A stretch of 64,000 bases of DNA from Tetramitus jugosus (GCA_937625935.1 OW569350.1:186001-250000), one strand, 5' to 3'; positions 21,053 to 31,383 are shown, counted from the first letter of the stretch. The notes: a model not told the origin generated them from the letters alone. Program-made: numbers and translations.

Positions 21053-21489
21053 ATTGTGTTGGTTTTTTTATCTGTCTGTTCCATCTGTCAGGCAGTTGGA
21101 AATTCGACACCTCAGAATCGAGATCCGAAGAATGAAGGAGGTTCGTCAAAAATAAATTTTTGTTTTCGAGAATTGATGATCAACAACCTGGAATCATCTT
21201 TCACAGTGCTCGAGTTTAATCCCATGACGAAGAAGGGCCAACTCCAAGAAGTTGGCCAAGTGAGAGTTCTCGAACACCATGCCGCTTTGTTGTGTTTTCA
21301 ACAGAGAGGAGAATTCCCTTTTCTCCGCTTCAAGCGGCCACTGTAGAGGAGAGACAATCAGATCTTGCAGATCTGGTCCAAAATTGTCTCCTCTTCTTGA
21401 AAAGGTACCATCAGATCATCATAAAAGACATTATCCCTTCAGATCGCTTCTTTCCCAACCAACACAAAGAACACACAACAGTTATCACC
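21053..21489. other. Divergent intergenic region
   Basis: 437 bp between the divergent start codons of the helicase (21052, minus) and the selenium-binding-protein gene (21490, plus). It contains an oligo-T tract near 21063 but no gene, RNA or repeat that I can recognise. A shared promoter is presumed. Confidence 0.4.
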
Positions 21490-22917
21490 ATGGTTGACAC
21501 TTCGGTTTCAAGGAATATATTAGATAGTGGAACAGGGTACGCTTCTCCCATGGAAGCGTTCCGACATGGACCACGAGAGAAGGTTCTCTATGTTGCTTGT
21601 CCTTCACCTGATAATACAACAAGACCTGATTGTCTGGTCACTATTGACGCAGATCCATTGAGCTCCAAGTATTCAACTATTATCCACACGTTGCCCATGC
21701 CGTATCTGGGTGATGAGTTGCATCACATGGGCTGGAACGCCTGTAGCTCTTGTCACTCGCAGTCCTGTCATGAAAATAAGAGAAGGTTCCTGGTGTTGCC
21801 TGGGGTGAACTCGAGTCGTATCTACATTATTGATACAGTGGAGGATAGAAAGCCAAAGATTCATAAGGTCATTGAACCAGCGGAGGTGCTCAGACACGGA
21901 ATTGGTTTCCCTCACACTGTTCATTGTCTAGCCGATGGAAAAGTGATGATTTCCATGCTCGGAAGAAATGATGGAGAAGCAGCTGGTGGATTCTTAATGC
22001 TGGATCAACAGTTCAATGTGATTGGAAGATGGAACAAGGACGAAGAATCAAAGATGGACTTTGGATATGATTTCTGGTATCAACCGAGACAGAACGTCAT
22101 GGTTTCAAGTGAATGGGGCGCTCCTAACAAGTTTACCAAAGGTTTCAATCCGGCAGACGTCCCACAACACTATGGAAAGAGTTTGTATTTTTGGGATTGG
22201 AAGGAGAAAAAGTTGCTGAAAAAGGAGTATTTGGGAGAGGGCGCTTTGCCGTTGGAGGTTAGATTCCTTCATAATCCCGACTCGTCTCACGGATTTGTCA
22301 ACTGTGCCTTAAGCTCTGCCATATATCACTTTTACAAGGATCAAAGTAACGGAGAATGGAAGACGGAGAAGGTGATCCAACTTGATCCAGTCAAGGTTGA
22401 TGGATGGGCCATGGCAGAGATGCCTTCGTTGACCACAGATGTTCTCATATCGATGAATGACAAGTACTTGTACTTTGGTAATTGGTTGCATGGTGATGTC
22501 AGACAGTACGATATCACTGATCCTCACCATCCAAAGTTGACTGGTCAGGTGTTCGTGGGTGGAGTTGTTCGTAAGGGAAGCTCAGTAACACTTACCGAGG
22601 GAGGTGGAGAGCTGGCTGCTGTGCCAAAGGTGAAGGGCGTGGAACTCCAAGGAGGACCTCAAATGATTCAATTGTCACTCGATGGAAAACGTCTCTACGT
22701 AACATCTTCCTTGATTTCTACGTGGGATCGACAATTCTATCCGGATATGACCAAGAATGGGTCTCAAATGATCCAAATCGACGTTAACACGGATAACGGA
22801 GGACTAAAGATCAATGAAAACTTCCTCATTGACTTTGGCAAGGCAGAAGGAGGCCCCTTGTTGGCCCATGAGACTCGATATCCAGGCGGGGATTGTACTT
22901 CAGATATTTGGATCTGA
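21490..22917 (+). CDS. SELENBP1: Selenium-binding protein 1 family (methanethiol oxidase)
   Basis: 475 residues from the ATG at 21490, about the length of animal SELENBP1 (472); the open frame upstream starts at GTG and is leader. Nearly the whole sequence follows the family: GYASPMEA, the CSSC motif (residues 85-88; it holds the cysteine implicated in selenium binding), RIYIIDT, GYDFWYQPR, the SSEWGAPN stretch, GFNPADV, LPLEVRFLHNPD, NWLHGDVRQYDI, GGPQMIQLSLDGKRLYVT and the C-terminal YPGGDCTSDIWI. It also has the metal-binding-type histidines of the seven-bladed propeller (for example PHTVHC). The human protein oxidises methanethiol to H2O2, formaldehyde and H2S; the same reaction is inferred here. 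No presequence, so cytosolic. Confidence 0.95.
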   Translation: MVDTSVSRNILDSGTGYASPMEAFRHGPREKVLYVACPSPDNTTRPDCLVTIDADPLSSKYSTIIHTLPMPYLGDELHHMGWNACSSCHSQSCHENKRRFLVLPGVNSSRIYIIDTVEDRKPKIHKVIEPAEVLRHGIGFPHTVHCLADGKVMISMLGRNDGEAAGGFLMLDQQFNVIGRWNKDEESKMDFGYDFWYQPRQNVMVSSEWGAPNKFTKGFNPADVPQHYGKSLYFWDWKEKKLLKKEYLGEGALPLEVRFLHNPDSSHGFVNCALSSAIYHFYKDQSNGEWKTEKVIQLDPVKVDGWAMAEMPSLTTDVLISMNDKYLYFGNWLHGDVRQYDITDPHHPKLTGQVFVGGVVRKGSSVTLTEGGGELAAVPKVKGVELQGGPQMIQLSLDGKRLYVTSSLISTWDRQFYPDMTKNGSQMIQIDVNTDNGGLKINENFLIDFGKAEGGPLLAHETRYPGGDCTSDIWI

Positions 22918-22996
22918 AGAGGTTGTATCTACTATTGTATCATAAATTGTAAAGAATTAACAAAAAATAAAGGCTTTGTATTGACCAAAAAATTGA

Positions 22997-24622
22997 TCAC
23001 ACGTCGTCATTTTGTTGCTTGGACATGCCCATGCACATATCTAGCAGCATAATTGGTCCCTCCACTGTTTTTGGTTGGCTACTACGAATGAGATACACTG
23101 GAAAGTCATAGTCAAAATCATCGCGAGCAAAACTTAACTTACTCTGCATACGAGATTGAACAAGTGCTCCTGGTGAAATATGTCTTAGATATTCGTGTAC
23201 CGATTGTTGGAGCTTTGTCACTAGATAACCTTCGTCACATGTACCGACCACAATTGCGTCTGCATTATTATACAAAAATTTCAGCTTGAAGCGCTGGTCG
23301 TCATCGATGATTACTAGATGAAATTGAATATTGTGCAGTTGAAGCTTCTCGTGCCTCAACTTGATTTTGTTCCAGTTTAGATACCTCAAAAAGTAGATGA
23401 TATTATCGGATAACTTTTGTCCTCGGTACTGAATGGAGAGTTTCTGAGGAGAGAACTGTTCAGCAAACTTTCGTTGCCTCCTCTTTTGCAATGGGGATGA
23501 TGCTGCTAGCTTTACACCCAATTCTATCTCATTTTCATTCGAAACCAATACAGCACCGAGATTATGAATGCAATAGTCACGGGCTCGTTTGAGCCAATGC
23601 AATCTTTCTTGTCGTCTGGTAACCATTCTAGATGGCTCCAAGTGCGTTCTGTTTATCTTAACAGTGTCTGCCGACTTGTCAGACAAAGGATAATCCTTTT
23701 TATCCTTCTTGTTCACATGTGAACTGGAATCATTGGTGTCACTCTCTGGAGCAACAATAATAATTTCATCCGAAACTGTTGTATTGTCCTGTGGGGTTGT
23801 TTGGTCCAACACAATAGGAATAGGAATTGTGAGATTGGGATCCATTTCACTGCGATCTCCACTCACACATGACTCTTGAGCTACAATTTCGTGAATACGT
23901 GCAAAATATCCATACTGCCCAGCGTCAATCAAAGTTCGATAACAGAAAGCAGGTGACTCTGGTGCCACCAAAGAACTACAATTCGACTGTTCACCACCCA
24001 CAACAACAGGTACTTGTATCGTGATTGCAAGCCGATCTGCATCAAAAGAATCCACTTCTGGTGATGCCTGTACTTGGACGTGAGTACTTGTTGTTGCAGT
24101 GAACTGAGGGGGACTTTTTTCTGACTGCTCAACATCTACCATTGCTTCCTCCTCATCATCGACTTGTTCATCCTCATCCTCACACAGCAACACTGAGCAG
24201 TCAACAGACATTTCAAAATTGTCATCCTCATCTTCATCTTCATTATCAGACATGTGCAATACTCGAGCGAGCGGCTGAGTTGCATTCTTCTTTTTCTGTT
24301 CTTCTATTGCAGAGACACTAGATTCCAAATCAATGTTCACTGGACTGGTAGGAAGACAGATTGTCAATTCAGGCTGTGTTGAGGGAGAGATGCCTTGCAT
24401 CAGATCTGACTGAACCAATGTAGATCTTTGCCTTTGTTGCTGCTGGGCAATGTTGTTCCTTTTTTGGCTCTTTGAGCTGCGTAGTGATGACCGAAAAAAG
24501 CAAGCATACATGAACAGCAACTCACCTTCATTGTAAGATACAGTGGGCTTTCTGTTTGATCTAAGGTTATATGGATGAGGACGATTGGTGTTGCCAATGT
24601 TGTCCTTGCCTCCCGATCTCAT
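22997..24622 (-). CDS. Unknown nuclear-type protein with YNLRxxR motif and acidic region
   Basis: 541 residues, no introns needed. The basic N-terminus has HPYNLRSNRKPTVSY. A long low-complexity middle is rich in Asp/Glu (DNEDEDEDDNFEMS; EDEDEQVDDEEEA) and Ser/Thr. There are basic clusters (RRQERLHWLKRARDY; KRRQRKFAEQF). The compact C-terminal region of about 140 residues starts at LSIQYRGQKLSDNIIYFL and looks folded. No recognised domain. A near-perfect GT-AG pair (24487-24535) lies in the early coding region, but its 49-nt length would shift the frame into a stop, so it is taken as coding. A YNLRKR motif also occurs in the gene at 40766-42004. A nuclear role is inference from composition only. 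Confidence 0.7.
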   Translation of the reverse strand: MRSGGKDNIGNTNRPHPYNLRSNRKPTVSYNEGELLFMYACFFRSSLRSSKSQKRNNIAQQQQRQRSTLVQSDLMQGISPSTQPELTICLPTSPVNIDLESSVSAIEEQKKKNATQPLARVLHMSDNEDEDEDDNFEMSVDCSVLLCEDEDEQVDDEEEAMVDVEQSEKSPPQFTATTSTHVQVQASPEVDSFDADRLAITIQVPVVVGGEQSNCSSLVAPESPAFCYRTLIDAGQYGYFARIHEIVAQESCVSGDRSEMDPNLTIPIPIVLDQTTPQDNTTVSDEIIIVAPESDTNDSSSHVNKKDKKDYPLSDKSADTVKINRTHLEPSRMVTRRQERLHWLKRARDYCIHNLGAVLVSNENEIELGVKLAASSPLQKRRQRKFAEQFSPQKLSIQYRGQKLSDNIIYFLRYLNWNKIKLRHEKLQLHNIQFHLVIIDDDQRFKLKFLYNNADAIVVGTCDEGYLVTKLQQSVHEYLRHISPGALVQSRMQSKLSFARDDFDYDFPVYLIRSSQPKTVEGPIMLLDMCMGMSKQQNDDV

Positions 24623-24876
24623 ACTGGTATGTGTTCTTGTGGTCTTTGTGGTCTACCTCGACGTGTTCCGAAACAGAAGGATAGCAAAAACAACAAGTGA
24701 CATGTGAGATGTTGTTTGTGTGGAAGGGAGAAATGTTCGAGATCAGTGCGACTTCTACGGTTCGAGACGAAGTGTTTTTTCTGGTTTGCGACTCAAGAAA
24801 ATGAGAAAATGATTTATTGTCAGTTCAGGTAGTCAACCTGATTCAAACGATAGTTATTGTTACAATAGTGTACATA

Positions 24877-26178
24877 TTACAATGGACGAGCAGAGTAGAT
24901 TGATCCTTCAATGCTGCACTCGTTGGTTCCTCTTCTGATCCAGAAGTACCCGTTCATTCCTCCCCAGTTTGGTCCCCAACTGTTTGCAACAATCCAGTAA
25001 GGCATTCCAGAAGCACTATCTGTTCCCCAACCGACGATTCTGATGGCATGACCTGCCTGCAATGAACCATAAGTATGAGTGTACACTCCTGTCTTGTAAT
25101 AGTAGAAGTCTGAATAGACATAATAAGAGGCATGAACTGGACCATAGGTCATAATATCAGTCATCACAGCGTTCAAGTCAGTTCTGGCATACTTCTTCAC
25201 AGTGCTAGGGTTGGCTCTGTATCTAACAAAAGAGCCTGAGCCGGTGCATGAGTTGGCACATGGTTTCTGACTTGTGTTGGAAGTGCTGATATAAGGAGTG
25301 CAGGTTTCACTTGTTGTTCCTGTTGCACCCAAGAAGGTCCAAGTCTTTGACATGTAACCTCCTCTGCATCCCAAGTTGTAACTGTTACAGTTGACTTGAT
25401 ATTGAGGTGAGAGATCAACCTTGGTTCTTCCGTTCGAAGCGATACAGATTCTGTCAGATAGAACACCAGCAGCTCCAAATGCCCAACATGCTCCACAACT
25501 TCCCTGAGTCTTCACTGCCGATATGCAATTAGGCCATTTGGTACGAGCATCGAATGAGCTTGGAATTCCACTAGGTGGAGGTGAAGGAGTTGGTGATGGA
25601 GATGGAGCTGGGGTTGGTGATGGAGCAGGCGCTGGAGATGGCGCTGGACTGGGAGATGGTGAAGGTGAAGGCGATGGTTGGTTAGTCTCAGGTCCAAACA
25701 CTAGAGCACCGCTCACACAATGGTATTGAGTAGGGTTGTAACAAGCTCTTCCACAGGCTTTCATTCCAGATGGACACAACTGACCATTGGTGCAAGTGTA
25801 TTGGCTAGGATTGAAGCAAGCACCGTTGCAACATGAGAGAGAACCACAGTTCACACCACCACAAGTTTCTTGAATTCTTCTACTTTCAGGAGCAGTAGCG
25901 TTGTTAAAGATCTCCTCCTCTTCATCCTCTAGTTCAACACCCAAGAGATACTTCAGGTCTCTAACACGCATTCCCTCAAAATTCTTGTTTACACCAGCAG
26001 TCCATGAGGGATTGTTCAAGTTGATACGTTCAACGACAGCCTCATCATCCAAGTCTTCAAAGTCGTGATTGACACCGGCAATGGATCTCGGGAATGCACT
26101 CAAAGTAAATGAGCAGTAATATACAACCAGTAAAAGTACAACCACCAGGATGGCAGAGTTCATTCTTGATGAAGTCAT
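24877..26178 (-). CDS. Cathepsin B-like cysteine protease with Cys-rich repeats and Pro/Ser linker
   Basis: 433 residues from the ATG at 26178. The signal peptide is followed by a cathepsin B-type propeptide (INLNNPSWTAGVNKNFEGM...LKYLLGV, about residues 50-80). Then come two Cys-rich repeats (residues about 106-155; the CFNPSQYTCTNG and CYNPTQYHCVSG units), a Pro/Ser/Ala linker (about 165-203), and a papain-fold catalytic domain. Catalytic residues are present: Gln225, Cys231 (QGSCGACWAF), His377 (GHAIRIVGWG) and Asn399 (NSWGPNWGG). The occluding loop typical of cathepsin B lacks its two adjacent histidines (CTPYISTSNTSQKPC instead), so carboxydipeptidase activity is unlikely and endopeptidase activity is expected (inference). 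Probably lysosomal or secreted. Confidence 0.9.
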   Translation of the reverse strand: MTSSRMNSAILVVVLLLVVYYCSFTLSAFPRSIAGVNHDFEDLDDEAVVERINLNNPSWTAGVNKNFEGMRVRDLKYLLGVELEDEEEEIFNNATAPESRRIQETCGGVNCGSLSCCNGACFNPSQYTCTNGQLCPSGMKACGRACYNPTQYHCVSGALVFGPETNQPSPSPSPSPSPAPSPAPAPSPTPAPSPSPTPSPPPSGIPSSFDARTKWPNCISAVKTQGSCGACWAFGAAGVLSDRICIASNGRTKVDLSPQYQVNCNSYNLGCRGGYMSKTWTFLGATGTTSETCTPYISTSNTSQKPCANSCTGSGSFVRYRANPSTVKKYARTDLNAVMTDIMTYGPVHASYYVYSDFYYYKTGVYTHTYGSLQAGHAIRIVGWGTDSASGMPYWIVANSWGPNWGGMNGYFWIRRGTNECSIEGSIYSARPL

Positions 26179-26793
26179 CTTGTGAATATGAGTTATGAGA
26201 GTAATTGTTTGTTGTTTGTTGTTTGTTGTTATCATCCTAACACAACAATGATGTTTCTTAAATACCCCACTAAACTCTCCTCGTGTTGAAATCCTTCGAA
26301 TCGTTCCGAAAAGATTCATATCCCGAGACACCTTCACAAAACAATAATCAACCGATGACGTGCGATGGTATCGGAAGGTGTTCAAACTTTGAAATCTTGA
26401 TCTATGTCTCAACTTGGAAATGTTAAGCGTGGGGATATCGGGACTGGGCATAAATGGTGATACAAACTGCCTCACAAACTATTTGTCCTTCCCCGATGTG
26501 TTGTTTCAAATGTCGCATCATTTTCACCTGTTCATCGCTGTGCCGTAAACAAACGGAACTAGTATTACACTGTTCTTTACAGTTCCACTCAGAATCGTCC
26601 TGATGAAACAACTCTTTAAATGACTCTTCATAGTCCACAACGAAGTAGTCAACCTGTCAAGATCTCGAGGAGCTTCAATGAGAGAAAAAAAGGTTGCGGA
26701 GTTTTCCAATGTTTGACAGTTGAAAGCAAAGTGAGTTCACGAGACTGGAGAACAACAAAAACATCTGTCACAACAATCCTTCCCACAATATCA
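26179..26793. other. Divergent intergenic region
   Basis: 615 bp between the cathepsin-like gene (minus) and the kinase-NACHT gene (plus). It contains a short TTGTTTG microrepeat near 26206-26230. An in-frame ATG upstream of the chosen kinase start, at 26620, would add 58 unstructured residues. No other gene or RNA seen. Confidence 0.4.
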
Positions 26794-29700
26794 ATGGCAG
26801 AAGAACAAGAAGTATCAGCTGCTCCTCCAGTGACTGTTGTGAAAAAGTCAATCAAGGACTTTAAAATCCTTCAGAGGATCGGTGGTGGTGCCGAAGGATC
26901 CGTTCTGTTGGCCACCAATCTCGAAACACAGGAACAAGTGGCCATCAAGTGCATCATTTGTAGGACAGAAGAAGATACGAACAATACGAAACGAGAGCTC
27001 GAATTCTTAATGGACCTCAAGCATGAGAACATTGTGGATCACAAGTTGTACTTTGAGGATGTGAAAAAGACGTTTATGGGATTTGAGAATCGATTCTATC
27101 TTGTGATGGAGTTGTGCCCCGATGGTAGCATGGAACAAATTATTTTGGAGCGCAAGAAACAGAATGTGCCATTCGATCGCGAAACCATTCTCAATTGGAC
27201 ATATCAGATTTGTCAGTGCATGACCTATTTGCACTCGAGTGATATTATACATCGTGATATCAAGAGTGAAAATATTTTGTTGAGTGATGAGTTGAAGAAG
27301 ATTAAGGTGTGTGATTTTGGTTTTGTGCGAAGGTTTGAGCACGTCATGACTGGTACGGTGCTCGGTACCATGGTGTACATGGCACCAGAGATTTTCCAGA
27401 AGAAGAGGTATGATGAAGCGGTGGATATCTGGAGTTTGGGTGTCGTTGTGTTGCAATTGTTGTTGTTGAAGGCTCAGAATGAAGTTCCTGATGTTCGATT
27501 GGACGTTCAAAAGAATCCAAACTATATTCAGGAGTTGTTGAAGGATGAACATCCAAAGATTACTTCCATCATCGAAGGTTGCTTGAGAATTGATCCTGCG
27601 GATAGACCAACTGCATCTGAGATTATGACTTTGATTTCAGATGAAAATGTGACCCAATTCAAAGCCAAGAAGCAAAGAATCTTGTCTGGAGCTGAGAGTC
27701 CACAAGTCACCCCTTCTGATAAGTCGGATGGTACGGATAATGATCAGAATGGATCGGGACAAACCTTCACTGGAGGAGATCCCTTGTCCATCATTACCTC
27801 CAAGAAAGCTGCTGCTTTTTGGGCAGAGAGTGGTTGGACAGATATGACGCAAGTCGATTGGATGGAATTTAAGGAAAAGTACCAGCAGTACATTGGCTAT
27901 AAGAGAACCTTTAAAGCAGAAGAGAGAGGATTCAAAAAGCTATTGTGTGAATTAAATGAAGAGGACAGAAAAGAAGTTGTGACATGTCACAAGTTCAATG
28001 ATTGCACCATTCGAGCAGGCTTTCCATTTGATCGAACTCTGTTGCACAAGATTGAAATGTACACTGAGATTTCTGATTCATCAGATCAGTCAAGAAACTA
28101 TGATGAGCCAATGAGTTTGGACGAATTTGAAACAGCTAAGGATCAATATCTCTCAATGATTGTTAATCACGATCGTATTTTTGTTGATCCAATTTCTCAA
28201 GAGACCTTGGATGTCGATCAGCATTGTGCACCACTGCGTCTTGTAACAGACGAGGAATGGTCACAATTGTTGGCCAGTGAGTATGATATGGATCAGGAGG
28301 ATGATAAGTTGCTTCGTTTAGAACGTTTGGGACAGTTTAATGACAACGAGAAGCACGAGAATGCTATCAATTACTTGGTCAACATCAGAAAAGCCCATAG
28401 ATATATTGTTCTTGGAGCAGCGGCTGCAGGTAAGACTTGTCTGATGAGACTGCTGATGTACAAGGCGGCACTCAAGGCAAAGGAGGATCGAAGTAGTCTC
28501 ATACCAATATTCATTCCTATCACGAATCTCTCATCATTCCAAAGTTTGGAATTTAGATTGAGATGTATTCGTGCCTCTGCCGACTCTATGATGAACCAAT
28601 CGCTGAGATATCCAGATCTAATTGAACACTTTTTGATCACTGTCATCAGAAATCAACGTGCTATGTTGTTGTTCGATGGTATGGATGAAGCAGCTACCTT
28701 GCATGATAAGAGAGCTGTCGAGCATGGTATTTGCCGCATGAGAGCAGGTGCTAATGGTATTATCATTACATCAAGAGTTTCTGGCTTCGAAACTGATGAA
28801 GAAGGAAGATCATTGTTTGAGGACTATACACTCGCTCGTGTTCAACCGTTGAGCTTCCATGTGCAAAAGCAAATTGCAGAAAAGAGAGGAATTAGTGATG
28901 AAATATTCTACAAGTTGTTGAAGGGTAAATATCAGGAACTAGCCAAGACTCCTCTATTGCTTTCTCTGATGATCCAGGAATTCAAGCAAAACAAAAATTT
29001 GCCTGAAGTCAGATCCGATTTGTACAGTCATGCCATTACCACCATGTTCGAGATTTACTTTAGAAAAACCAATCAAAACTTGACAACAAAGGAAGCTGAC
29101 AAAACCAAGGAGGATCTACGAGTCTTCCTAAAGAAACTTGCCTGCCAGCTCCATCAGGAAAGAAGAAGAGATTTCAAGCACGAGGAACTGAAGGGTGATG
29201 AAACATTCGTTAAGACTTGGAACGAATTGAAACCACATATCGATGCTGGAAAGTTCTCATTGATTATTGTGCTCAACGGAAACTACAGATTCAGTCATCT
29301 TTCATTCCAAGAGTACTTTGTTGCTAGCACATGGGCCAGCAGCAAACAGGAGAGTGAAATTAGACAATTTGAAAAGGTATTCTTCCGTGGTAATGTCCTT
29401 AACTTCAATGGAGACAAGATCAAGCAGCTCTTGATTGATCCATGGTACAGAGAAACATTTTTGCTCTGTGCTGGTGCAATGGAAATTGAAGATTTCACAA
29501 AGTTTGCTACCTTCCTTCTTAAATTGTATAAGAAGCAAGGAGGTTTGATCGATGCTATCGTATATAATATGATCAATGAGAGACCAGAATCAGAACAGGC
29601 AAAGCACAAGGATATCGAAAAGAGTCTAAACAGCGAAAGAAAGGTTAAGATTCTTGTTGAGGGACTTACTCATGATAGCGAGGATTTGAGAGAAATGGCC

Positions 29701-31341
29701 CTGGGAAGAATGAAGCTGTATCGTAAGAACACCCGTATTGCAAAAGACTTGTTGAAGTACTTGACTGGCGACAACGAACAAAAGCGCAAGTACGCAGCTA
29801 CAGCGTTGAGTTTAACTGTCACAAAGGGCGAAATTGAAGCGAGAGACAAATTACTTGAAAAACTCAATGATAGCAATGCTCATATCCGTGAACTCGTGGC
29901 CTATGTATTGGGTAACGTTACTGACGTAGGAGATGAAACTGTCATCTCAGCTCTGCTTAAATCTGTTCACGACTCTGATAATACTGTTTCGAGGACTGCA
30001 ATGGAGGCTGTGTGTAAGGTTGGATCTAAGGGTGATGAACGAATTGTTGCAAAAATGATCGAACAACTGAAGAACCCTCAGGCGAGAGTCACTGCATCCA
30101 ATGGATTGGGAGTTGTTTGCATGAAAGGTCACCGAGGTGCCATTGAAGCACTCACTGCTATTTGTGCAGATTGTGAGGAGGCTGCATTGGCACTGAGTCG
30201 ATTATGTGACAAGGGTGATATCACAGTGAGAAACATCTTGATTAATTGTCTGAAACAAATTAAGTTAGACGATGTTAAACTCTTAGAAGCATTGGATAAT
30301 GTTTGTGACAAAACAAAGAACTATGAGATCATCGACTTGTTAGTTGAAGAAATGAAATCTCCAAAGCGTAGAGTTGCATACAGAATGGCTTATGCCTTTG
30401 GTGCTGTTTGTCCAAGAGGTGACCCACTCGCTATTTCCAAGCTTATGGATTGTTTGCAAGACAAGGGATTGAAAGATAAGGCAGCAACCGCTCTGGGTCT
30501 AGTTGCAGATGTTGGTAACGAAGACGTAATCGACAATTTAATTGTTGTTCTTGCTGATAAGGCTGCTCATTTCATTGTCAGAGAGCAAGCAGCGATTGCT
30601 CTCTCAAAAATCACAAAGAGAGGTGATCAGAAAGTGATTAGTGCTCTGTGTGATCGTCTTGGTGATACAGAAGAAGTTATCAACGCTTCTGCTGATACAT
30701 TGGAAATTATTACTGACAAGGACAACAGACATGTGCTCAATGCCTTTTTGAACTTGACAAAGCATCCAGATTCTGGTGTTGTTGAACGTGCTATTCAGAT
30801 TATTGGTCGTATTGCATCACGTGGAGACAGTCTCATCAAGGAATCTCTATTGAACAAGTTGAATAACACAGCCGCTCCAGAGACTGTTCGTTCATTGTGT
30901 GCTCAGAGTTTGGGTCAGGCCTGTGACTTGAATGATGCCAACGTGATAAAAGCGTTGCTTGGATTCGCTCTCGAGGATGAATCCAGTTATGTACGTCGAT
31001 TCTGTCTGGACGCCATTGGTTGCGTTATCCAAAACAGAAATAATGAAGCTGTGACAAACAGCATTTTCGATATGCTGAAGAAGGAAGAATCAGGTGGTCC
31101 AATCGTTGAGCACGCTGTATCTAATCTAGCCAAGATTTGTGACATTCAGGCAATGATTGATATGTTGAAATCCAAGACATACAAAGCAATGAGACCTGTC
31201 TTGTTTGACATTATTGTGAAAGCTATTCGAATTATGAGAGATGAGAATCCAAATTGGAAGTTAGAGCAGACACATATTGACATTTTGAGCAAGTTCAAAT
31301 CTCTAGAATCTACATTTATTCTGCTCGAGAATGCCGGATAA
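26794..31341 (+). CDS. Protein kinase-NACHT-HEAT repeat protein (NLR/STAND-like)
   Basis: 1515 residues from the ATG at 26794 (MAEEQEV), intronless. Residues about 22-290 form a Ser/Thr-type protein kinase with all key residues: Gly loop GGGAEGSV (30-37), Lys52 in VAIK, HRD 153-155 in IIHRDIKSEN, DFG 174-176, and APE in YMAPEI. A linker (about 300-525) of unknown fold follows. Residues about 526-730 are a NACHT-type NTPase with Walker A GAAAAGKT (541-548), Walker B LLFDGMDE (625-632), a sensor-like IIITSR and winged-helix-like sequence beyond (TPLLLSLM). From about residue 1010 to the end are HEAT/PBS-lyase-type repeats of about 35-37 residues (variations on A..ALG.V...GD..VI..L). This effector-NTPase-repeat plan is that of NLR/STAND signalling proteins. 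The ligand is unknown; an immune or self-recognition role is inference. Confidence 0.9.
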   Translation: MAEEQEVSAAPPVTVVKKSIKDFKILQRIGGGAEGSVLLATNLETQEQVAIKCIICRTEEDTNNTKRELEFLMDLKHENIVDHKLYFEDVKKTFMGFENRFYLVMELCPDGSMEQIILERKKQNVPFDRETILNWTYQICQCMTYLHSSDIIHRDIKSENILLSDELKKIKVCDFGFVRRFEHVMTGTVLGTMVYMAPEIFQKKRYDEAVDIWSLGVVVLQLLLLKAQNEVPDVRLDVQKNPNYIQELLKDEHPKITSIIEGCLRIDPADRPTASEIMTLISDENVTQFKAKKQRILSGAESPQVTPSDKSDGTDNDQNGSGQTFTGGDPLSIITSKKAAAFWAESGWTDMTQVDWMEFKEKYQQYIGYKRTFKAEERGFKKLLCELNEEDRKEVVTCHKFNDCTIRAGFPFDRTLLHKIEMYTEISDSSDQSRNYDEPMSLDEFETAKDQYLSMIVNHDRIFVDPISQETLDVDQHCAPLRLVTDEEWSQLLASEYDMDQEDDKLLRLERLGQFNDNEKHENAINYLVNIRKAHRYIVLGAAAAGKTCLMRLLMYKAALKAKEDRSSLIPIFIPITNLSSFQSLEFRLRCIRASADSMMNQSLRYPDLIEHFLITVIRNQRAMLLFDGMDEAATLHDKRAVEHGICRMRAGANGIIITSRVSGFETDEEGRSLFEDYTLARVQPLSFHVQKQIAEKRGISDEIFYKLLKGKYQELAKTPLLLSLMIQEFKQNKNLPEVRSDLYSHAITTMFEIYFRKTNQNLTTKEADKTKEDLRVFLKKLACQLHQERRRDFKHEELKGDETFVKTWNELKPHIDAGKFSLIIVLNGNYRFSHLSFQEYFVASTWASSKQESEIRQFEKVFFRGNVLNFNGDKIKQLLIDPWYRETFLLCAGAMEIEDFTKFATFLLKLYKKQGGLIDAIVYNMINERPESEQAKHKDIEKSLNSERKVKILVEGLTHDSEDLREMALGRMKLYRKNTRIAKDLLKYLTGDNEQKRKYAATALSLTVTKGEIEARDKLLEKLNDSNAHIRELVAYVLGNVTDVGDETVISALLKSVHDSDNTVSRTAMEAVCKVGSKGDERIVAKMIEQLKNPQARVTASNGLGVVCMKGHRGAIEALTAICADCEEAALALSRLCDKGDITVRNILINCLKQIKLDDVKLLEALDNVCDKTKNYEIIDLLVEEMKSPKRRVAYRMAYAFGAVCPRGDPLAISKLMDCLQDKGLKDKAATALGLVADVGNEDVIDNLIVVLADKAAHFIVREQAAIALSKITKRGDQKVISALCDRLGDTEEVINASADTLEIITDKDNRHVLNAFLNLTKHPDSGVVERAIQIIGRIASRGDSLIKESLLNKLNNTAAPETVRSLCAQSLGQACDLNDANVIKALLGFALEDESSYVRRFCLDAIGCVIQNRNNEAVTNSIFDMLKKEESGGPIVEHAVSNLAKICDIQAMIDMLKSKTYKAMRPVLFDIIVKAIRIMRDENPNWKLEQTHIDILSKFKSLESTFILLENAG

Positions 31342-31383
31342 AGCAAGAGTTGCAATAAAGAAGTAACTTAATCAGAGGACTCC

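Noticed and set aside
24487-24535. GT-AG intron candidate in the gene at 22997-24622
   Set aside because: Its 49-nt length shifts the reading frame into an early stop, while the unspliced frame stays open for 541 codons.
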